Below, piece by piece: positions 20,618 to 25,239 of a stretch of DNA of 25,239 nucleotides. The translations under genes and the position numbers were made by a program. The notes below the pieces were generated by a model that saw only the letters and a list, made by a program, of their open reading frames with translations, did not search any database and was not told the DNA's origin. Numbering within the stretch: the first letter of the stretch is position 1; the number at the start of each line of letters is the position of its first letter. The stretch is from MWCR01 sp041665165 (lineage in GTDB: Bacteria; Patescibacteriota; Patescibacteriia; 2-12-FULL-60-25): assembly GCA_041665165.1 (NCBI GenBank), contig JBAYJJ010000019.1:1-25239 (forward strand), in the 5' to 3' direction.

Positions 20618-22135
20618 TCATGCATTGGCGTTTTCCTGCTTGAACTGAAGCGACTCTGCCACATGGTTCGCTTCGATCTGATCTGCACTACATAAATCTG
20701 CGATGGTCTGAGCTACCCGAAGAACCCTAAAATACGCGCGGGCCGAAAGCTTGAAGCGATCTGCAGCTTTGCGCATCATGTCCCTGGCCTCAGTGGTCTG
20801 AGCTAAACAGCGTCTAACCTGCTCGCTGGTAAGCTCCGCATTGGTGGCCACACCCGTAACCTCTTTGCGTTGTGTTTGTTTGTCTCTGGCCGCTTGCACA
20901 CGAGCCCTGATGCTGGATGATTCTTCGCCTGACTCGATCTTCACCAAATCATCAGTTGGCACACGCGGCACGCAAACTCTTAAATCTATGCGATCAATGA
21001 GCGGCCCGCTGATACGCTTGGAATACCGCAATAATTGCTGAGCCGTACAAGTACAGGCTCTTTCCGGATCAGAAAAAAAACCGCAGGCGCATGGATTCAT
21101 GGCCGCGATCAAGGTGAACCGTGCCGGAAAAGAGATTGAACCCTGGGCCCGAGACACAGACACCATGCCATCTTCCAAAGGCTGGCGCAGATTTTCCAAA
21201 ACCTGTCTGGGAAACTCCGGAAACTCGTCCAAAAACAAAATTCCACGATGCGCCAGCGATATTTCGCCTGGGCGCGGGATTGTGCCACCACCAACCAGGG
21301 CCACGCCGCTGGCCGTATGGTGAGGCGAACGAAAGGGACGAACCAAACAACACCCTTCCCGCGATAACATTCCGGCAACAGAATAAACTTGCGTCACTTC
21401 CAAAATCTCTTCGCGCGTCAGGGCCGGCAAAATACCAGGGAAAGCCCTGGCCAACATGGTCTTGCCTGACCCAGGCGGCCCGGACAGCAAAACATTGTGT
21501 CCGCCAGCTGCTGCAATCTCTAAAGCTCGCTTGGCCTGTTCCTGGCCTCGTACGCTGGAAAAGTCTGGCATTGGGCCTAATACAGGCTCTGGCACAATCT
21601 CTAGGGCTGGCTGGGCTTCCAGAGGCTTTGTGCCCCGAAGATGCGCACAGACCTCAGCTAATGACTTTGCGGCATAGACTTTGACGTTTGGCACGAGCGA
21701 AGCCTCTTTGGCATTCTCAGCCGGCACAATTAACTCTTTATTTTTGGTCTTGCGGGCATACAAGGCAATGGATAATGCCCCGCGGATTGGGCGAAGCGTG
21801 CCATCCAAAGCCAGCTCACCAACCAGCATGGGCCAACCTGTCTTCGGTTCATCAATACAATCCGAAGCAGCCAGCAAAGCTACGGCAATCGGCAAATCAT
21901 AACCTGACCCGCCTTTGCGCAGATCAGCTGGCGCTAAATTGACTGTGACGCGCGTCCTGGGAAACTCAAGACCGCTGCGCTTCATAGCGCTCCTGACCCG
22001 CTCGCGCGCTTCTTGCACGGCCATATCCGGCAAGCCCACGACCATGAACACAGGCATACCCCAAGCAATATCAGCTTCAACCGAAACTGGATATGCTTCT
22101 AGGCCCAAAACTGCAGCTGTTGGAATAGGCTTCAT
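20618..22135 (-). CDS. comM: YifB/ComM-type Mg-chelatase-like AAA+ ATPase
   Basis: 505 residues from the ATG at 22135, giving the usual N-terminus (PTAAVLGLEAYPVSVEADI); a GTG at 22153 would add six. ComM is a hexameric helicase that promotes branch migration of DNA taken up by transformation. The N-terminal lon-like domain is followed by the AAA+ core: Walker A GPPGSGKTML, RPFRSPHHTAS, Walker B ILFLDEFPEF, sensor 1 AAMNPC and the zinc-knuckle-like CACGFF / ACTCTAQQ Cys cluster. The arginine finger region RISGPLIDRIDLRV is intact. The C-terminal Mg_chelatase_C domain ends AQTIADLCSADQIEANHVAE. Competence in this lineage would fit DNA scavenging by a reduced-genome organism, but no other com genes are in the window. 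Confidence 0.95.
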   Translation of the reverse strand: MKPIPTAAVLGLEAYPVSVEADIAWGMPVFMVVGLPDMAVQEARERVRSAMKRSGLEFPRTRVTVNLAPADLRKGGSGYDLPIAVALLAASDCIDEPKTGWPMLVGELALDGTLRPIRGALSIALYARKTKNKELIVPAENAKEASLVPNVKVYAAKSLAEVCAHLRGTKPLEAQPALEIVPEPVLGPMPDFSSVRGQEQAKRALEIAAAGGHNVLLSGPPGSGKTMLARAFPGILPALTREEILEVTQVYSVAGMLSREGCCLVRPFRSPHHTASGVALVGGGTIPRPGEISLAHRGILFLDEFPEFPRQVLENLRQPLEDGMVSVSRAQGSISFPARFTLIAAMNPCACGFFSDPERACTCTAQQLLRYSKRISGPLIDRIDLRVCVPRVPTDDLVKIESGEESSSIRARVQAARDKQTQRKEVTGVATNAELTSEQVRRCLAQTTEARDMMRKAADRFKLSARAYFRVLRVAQTIADLCSADQIEANHVAESLQFKQENANA

Positions 22136-22180
22136 AATATATGGAGCCTTCACTTCCCTGAACCTCTGATATCAGTATCT

Positions 22181-22210
22181 AAAAATCAGGCCTTAAATGC
22201 AAAGGCCTGA
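22181..22210 (-). terminator. Terminator of the dksA-lspA unit
   Basis: Minus-strand TCAGGCCTT (22210-22202) pairs with AAGGCCTGA (22194-22186) over nine bases, followed by TTTTT. It separates lspA from comM. Confidence 0.85.
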
Positions 22211-22241
22211 CACTTTTTGCAAACAAATTCTTTTTAGAGCC

Positions 22242-22763
22242 TTAATCTGATGTTTTACACTCCTGACAATTCACAGGTGGATTTGGATTTTCTGGTTTGT
22301 GTTTGGTTGTTGATAAACAAATCAAGTATCCGATAATACCGAGCGTAATCCAAATATCAGCTAAATTAACGACCGATGTTTTGAAGAGCAGGATCCAATC
22401 AAAAACATAACCCTGGCTTAGGCGGTCATAAAGATTGCCCAGTGCGCCGCCTAAAACCAATCCCAAAAAAGCCATCTGCCAAATCGATCTCGTGTTCCAA
22501 GACCAGTACAAACCATAAGCCAGAGCAGCAAAGGCCGCAGCATTGATGGCAATCAAAATCGCGAACGGCAACTGGATGTCAGCCAAAAGCCCATAGTTCT
22601 GATGTGAAGTAAAGCTCAGCCAGCCAAAAAAATAAGAACCTTGCAACAAAGCATGATTCTTAAAAAAACTTTTTGTCAGCAAATCTGCGGCCAGCGAAAC
22701 AGCACCAATGGCCGACAGCACTAATGCAGCTCTTACATTTCCTGAGTCAAGACTTTTTTGCAT
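22242..22763 (-). CDS. lspA: Signal peptidase II (lipoprotein signal peptidase)
   Basis: 173 residues, four transmembrane helices. This aspartyl protease removes the signal peptide from diacylglyceryl-modified prolipoproteins; the lipoprotein at 3896-5227 is a plausible client. Conserved blocks: ADLLTKSFF at about 26-34, QNYGLL, GGALGNLYDRLSQGYVFDWI (first catalytic Asp in NLYDR) and VVNLADIWITLG (second catalytic Asp). The C-terminal tail carries CQEC, an additional Cys pair not typical of the family. The ATG at 22763 lies inside the dksA-like gene (31-base overlap, different frame), so translation is probably coupled; a GTG 14 codons in is a weaker alternative that would cut into the first helix. 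Confidence 0.94.
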   Translation of the reverse strand: MQKSLDSGNVRAALVLSAIGAVSLAADLLTKSFFKNHALLQGSYFFGWLSFTSHQNYGLLADIQLPFAILIAINAAAFAALAYGLYWSWNTRSIWQMAFLGLVLGGALGNLYDRLSQGYVFDWILLFKTSVVNLADIWITLGIIGYLICLSTTKHKPENPNPPVNCQECKTSD

Positions 22764-23098
22764 GCAATACAGCTGGATGAAGCCGGCCTGGCTTCCAATC
22801 TTTTTTGGTCAATGGGTTTTCCGCAATATTTGCAGATGCCATAGTTGCCTTTTTCCAGCGCGCCCAAGGCCTGCTTCACGTCTTTGAGCTCTGACTGCAA
22901 ACGGGCTTCCATGGAAAGCTCATCAGCGAACTCTGTAATCTCGGCCGCATTATCATCTTCTGAATTGCTGCCTGATTCTGGATATGCGGCATCAAGCTTA
23001 GTCGGATCCTTTGATCCGAGGTCTGCCAGTTCCTGGTCCAGTTTCTGCTTTTCAGCCAATAACAGTTCTTTGAAGTCGTTCAATGTTTTAGTGTCCAT
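22733..23098 (-). CDS. DksA/TraR-type zinc-finger protein
   Basis: 121 residues from the ATG at 23098, preceded by AAGAAG; a start at 23128 would add ten residues. The N-terminal helical hairpin (LNDFKELLLAEKQKLDQEL) carries acidic residues near the tip (ESGSNSEDDNAAEITEF), and the C-terminal four-Cys zinc finger is CKYC ... CIAC. DksA-type proteins bind RNA polymerase in the secondary channel and tune the stringent response; TraR-like short forms act without ppGpp. The length and finger spacing are typical of general TraR/DksA family members in this lineage, so the precise partner is not claimed. It overlaps the start of lspA by 31 bases, which suggests a shared transcript. Confidence 0.9.
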   Translation of the reverse strand: MDTKTLNDFKELLLAEKQKLDQELADLGSKDPTKLDAAYPESGSNSEDDNAAEITEFADELSMEARLQSELKDVKQALGALEKGNYGICKYCGKPIDQKRLEARPASSSCIACKKVLTQEM

Positions 23099-23204
23099 AT
23101 TATTATATCTTCTTAAATTGTAAGTCATTTTAGCCTAGAATGGAAAACCCGGCAAGGGTAAAATCTTTAGCATTGTTTTTAAGCTGGCATTAGCAAAAGT
23201 ATCC

Positions 23205-23244
23205 ATAAAAACCAAACACCCCGGTGATTCCGGGGTGTTTTTGC
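23205..23244 (-). terminator. Terminator of the large surface-protein gene (bidirectional)
   Basis: Perfect nine-base arms ACACCCCGG (23216-23224) and CCGGGGTGT (23230-23238) with loop TGATT. The leftward T-tract (TTTGGTTTTT) and rightward TTTTT mean it can act in both directions. Confidence 0.88.
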
Positions 23245-23255
23245 TTTGTGATGAT

Positions 23256-25239
23256 TTAGAGGCCTAAGGCATTGCTCACTGTAGTCGCTGAAACCTTGAT
23301 TCCAGCTAGATCAATGTCAGATGCAGCATTGATAGGATCTCCGATCTTATAGCTCCCGAAGAATGTATCATCAATGTCATCAATCATCGTATTCCAGTTG
23401 GTGCCATAGAGGGCAGTAGCAACGGCCTCGGTCTTGACCCATCTGAGGGTGCCGCCCGAAGTCACTACATATGTATCGTTCAAGCTCAGGAATTTCACCA
23501 TCCTGGAACCTGGCTTGTAGATGACGTTCTTCCCCAATGGGATGGAAGCCAATTGGCTGGCAGTGACAACTGTCACTCCGGAGAAATCAGCATACCAGGT
23601 GAAGAAGACTTTGGAGTTGGGGAAAGCATGGCGCTTGCCGTCTGCTCCGATGTAATAGACTGCTGAGTCTTCTTGGGTTGAAATCTTGCCATCGTCTGCG
23701 AGTTTAACCAAGGCATGGATGTTCACTCCTTGAGTGGCGAGGTTGGCCAGATTCTTCGGCCTGTCTACATCAGAAGCTGCAGATTGATAGGTAGTTACAG
23801 TTGATGGGATGCCACCGCCTCCACCGCCACCGCCTGTGCTCGTGCCGCCGCTAGGTGAGGTGCCTGTGAGGGTAATCGTAACTGTGTCTGACCCAGTGTC
23901 GCTTGTGTCATAAACATTTGAATAGTACATACTGCCTATACCCGCTGCGCTGATTTCGAACTGGCCGTTATCATGAGTAATCGATCCAGATGCGACCAAG
24001 GGGAAGAAAGTGGTATTCATGAAGATGCCTGTGGCCACACCGGTTTCAACCAAGGTCATGGACTCAGTGTCTGCACCTGATGCAGCATCATTCGTGACTC
24101 TGGCCGTAATAGTATCAGCGACCAAACCATTTAAATTTCCATCTGCATCAGCAATCTTCACGAAGACTAAGCCTGGGTTGGTATTGGTTGTGATGTGAGC
24201 GCCTGTACTGTCTGTGAGCAAAGATGAAGTTAAGGCATGCACGATCTTGCCGCCTGTGGCGATAGTTATCAAGCCTAAGTTTGTGTAGGTTGCGCCTGAT
24301 GCAGCATAACGATAAGTGCTGACTGCGAGCTTGCCACCCGTGCCCACAGCGAACGTGCCCGTTGATGTGACATTGCCTGTGAGTGTGGCTAAGCCAGTGT
24401 TGTTGAATGTGACATTATAGAATGTACCTTCTCCTCCAATGTTCCTTGTACCTGCCCCATAGAAGCGGACCGTGCCAGTCACAGGAGTAAATGTGCCTCC
24501 GCCATTGGTCCAGCCTCCGCCAACACTTAGTAGATGGCTATTCAACTTAAGTGTTCCGCCATTCAAGGCCACGCTTCCAGTTGAAGTGGAGTTGCCAGGC
24601 AGGTTGACTGTACCAGCTGAGTTGGTAAGGGCAGTAAACAAGATGACGCCCGTGCCGCTGCCAATGTTGCCTGAGTTGGTGACTGTGCCTAGAGTCAGGT
24701 TGCCTGAGGTGGAAGTTGTGGTGCCGATATTGGTGGTAGCACCAGTAACTGTGAGGTTATTGCCTTCAAGGTTAAACGTCCTTGAGACTGCCACATACAA
24801 GCCGCCGCCGAGCGGTAAAGCGCCAGTGGTCGTGACTGCTGTTGCACTGCTTGGGCGAATCGCCAGATTATAGTATGTGTAACCATGCGGCACATTCTGC
24901 GCTGTACCGGCAAAAGTGACTGTACCGGCATTTGCATTAAATGTTCCGCCAGTAGTGAAGTTCTTCATGATTACCAGTGTTCCGGTTCCGCCGTTAACCG
25001 TACCCAGAGCAACGATTGCTTGCGTGGTCGTGGTATAACCAGAGCCGACGTTTAGCGTTCCACCTGTGTTATCCAAAGTTGATGAGAACAACTTGTTGCC
25101 TGAGACTGATCCAATGCTTCCTGCATTGGTCACAGCTCCGGTAAAGGTCAGGGTGCCTGAAGTCGATGTGACTGTTATACCCGCACCAATGGTCGAAGCG
25201 CCCGTGACTGTTAGGGCCAAGGCTGCCGATGAGAGCGTA
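23256..25239 (-). CDS. Large surface protein: beta-helix-like repeats plus conserved C-terminal domain, 5' end outside window
   Basis: 660 codons visible; the frame is open to the window edge, so the N-terminus (and any signal peptide) is missing. Residues to ~370 are Thr/Gly/Asn-rich repeats of 'TNSGNIGSGTGVILFTALTN' and 'GGTLKLNSHLLSVGGGW' type, as in autotransporter or adhesin beta-helices. A Ca-binding or Ig-like stretch follows (FVKIADADGNLNGLVADTI). A Gly-rich hinge (GGTSTGGGGGGGGIPS) leads to a C-terminal domain with SAVYYIGADGKRHAFPN, FFTWYADFSGVTVVT, GTLRWVKTEAVATALYG and MIDDIDDTFFGSYKIGD. That C-terminal domain recurs on exported proteins of candidate phyla bacteria in my recollection; an anchoring role is inferred. 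A terminator follows the stop. Confidence 0.85.
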   Translation of the reverse strand, partial: TLSSAALALTVTGASTIGAGITVTSTSGTLTFTGAVTNAGSIGSVSGNKLFSSTLDNTGGTLNVGSGYTTTTQAIVALGTVNGGTGTLVIMKNFTTGGTFNANAGTVTFAGTAQNVPHGYTYYNLAIRPSSATAVTTTGALPLGGGLYVAVSRTFNLEGNNLTVTGATTNIGTTTSTSGNLTLGTVTNSGNIGSGTGVILFTALTNSAGTVNLPGNSTSTGSVALNGGTLKLNSHLLSVGGGWTNGGGTFTPVTGTVRFYGAGTRNIGGEGTFYNVTFNNTGLATLTGNVTSTGTFAVGTGGKLAVSTYRYAASGATYTNLGLITIATGGKIVHALTSSLLTDSTGAHITTNTNPGLVFVKIADADGNLNGLVADTITARVTNDAASGADTESMTLVETGVATGIFMNTTFFPLVASGSITHDNGQFEISAAGIGSMYYSNVYDTSDTGSDTVTITLTGTSPSGGTSTGGGGGGGGIPSTVTTYQSAASDVDRPKNLANLATQGVNIHALVKLADDGKISTQEDSAVYYIGADGKRHAFPNSKVFFTWYADFSGVTVVTASQLASIPLGKNVIYKPGSRMVKFLSLNDTYVVTSGGTLRWVKTEAVATALYGTNWNTMIDDIDDTFFGSYKIGDPINAASDIDLAGIKVSATTVSNALGL

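Noticed and set aside
24472..24873. Rightward 133-codon Pro/Val-rich frame inside the surface-protein gene
   Set aside because: It is the antisense reading of Thr/Gly-rich repeats; low-complexity repeats commonly leave such open frames.
1..25239. CRISPR array, rRNA or transposase
   Set aside because: No regularly spaced identical repeats, no rRNA stretch and no transposase or integrase frame was seen on either strand.

Overview
The window looks like chromosome from a candidate phyla radiation (Patescibacteria-type) bacterium. This is inferred, without any alignment, from a combination of features: stand-alone UppP, a stand-alone four-helix-bundle (23S IVP-type) protein, two TrmB-like regulators each divergent from a small gene, a degenerate receiver-only protein, GIY-YIG debris, and a surface protein ending in a 'YYIGADGKRH... 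GTLRWVKTEAVA' domain that I associate with these bacteria. The code is standard. Most genes lie on the minus strand; there are no rRNA genes, and the only tRNA is tRNA-His(GTG).

Left part (1-5.7 kb, all minus): the truncated end of an exported beta-propeller protein, uppP with a YkvA/DUF1232 gene upstream, a HIT protein, an HldE-like nucleotidyltransferase, a DUF3298-type lipoprotein and a small Pro/Arg-tailed protein. Cell-envelope functions dominate.

Centre-left (5.7-11.6 kb): recQ (helicase, zinc cluster and HRDC, apparently without the RQC winged helix) is divergent from a 653-residue coiled-coil protein that carries a possible PD-(D/E)xK-type patch. The intergenic stretch between them holds three copies of a TGTTACATG box. 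Several small orphan genes follow, each with its own promoter or terminator, and a SAM methyltransferase.

Centre (11.6-14.6 kb) is the most accessory-looking part. A TrmB-like regulator faces a two-gene operon (unknown protein plus XRE-type HTH protein), and both promoters overlap GTATATT/AATATAC operator-like sequence. The segment is bracketed by ~35-bp direct repeats whose first 15-18 bases copy the 3' end of tRNA-His. A GIY-YIG nuclease gene broken by one stop codon lies between the second repeat and the tRNA gene.

Right part (14.7-25.2 kb): a PgsA-like CDP-alcohol phosphatidyltransferase, trigger factor with a His-rich tail, a second TrmB-like regulator divergent from a receiver-only protein, a LysM-M23 peptidase, a four-helix-bundle protein with a comM-type AAA ATPase, lspA overlapping a DksA/TraR gene, and a large truncated surface protein.

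Two styles of gene start recur. Small accessory or regulatory genes tend to have strong promoters, leaders and AGGAGG-type ribosome binding sites. Several other genes (DUF1232, lipoprotein, coiled-coil protein, trigger factor) have a -10 box 6-10 bases before the ATG, which suggests leaderless or nearly leaderless mRNAs.
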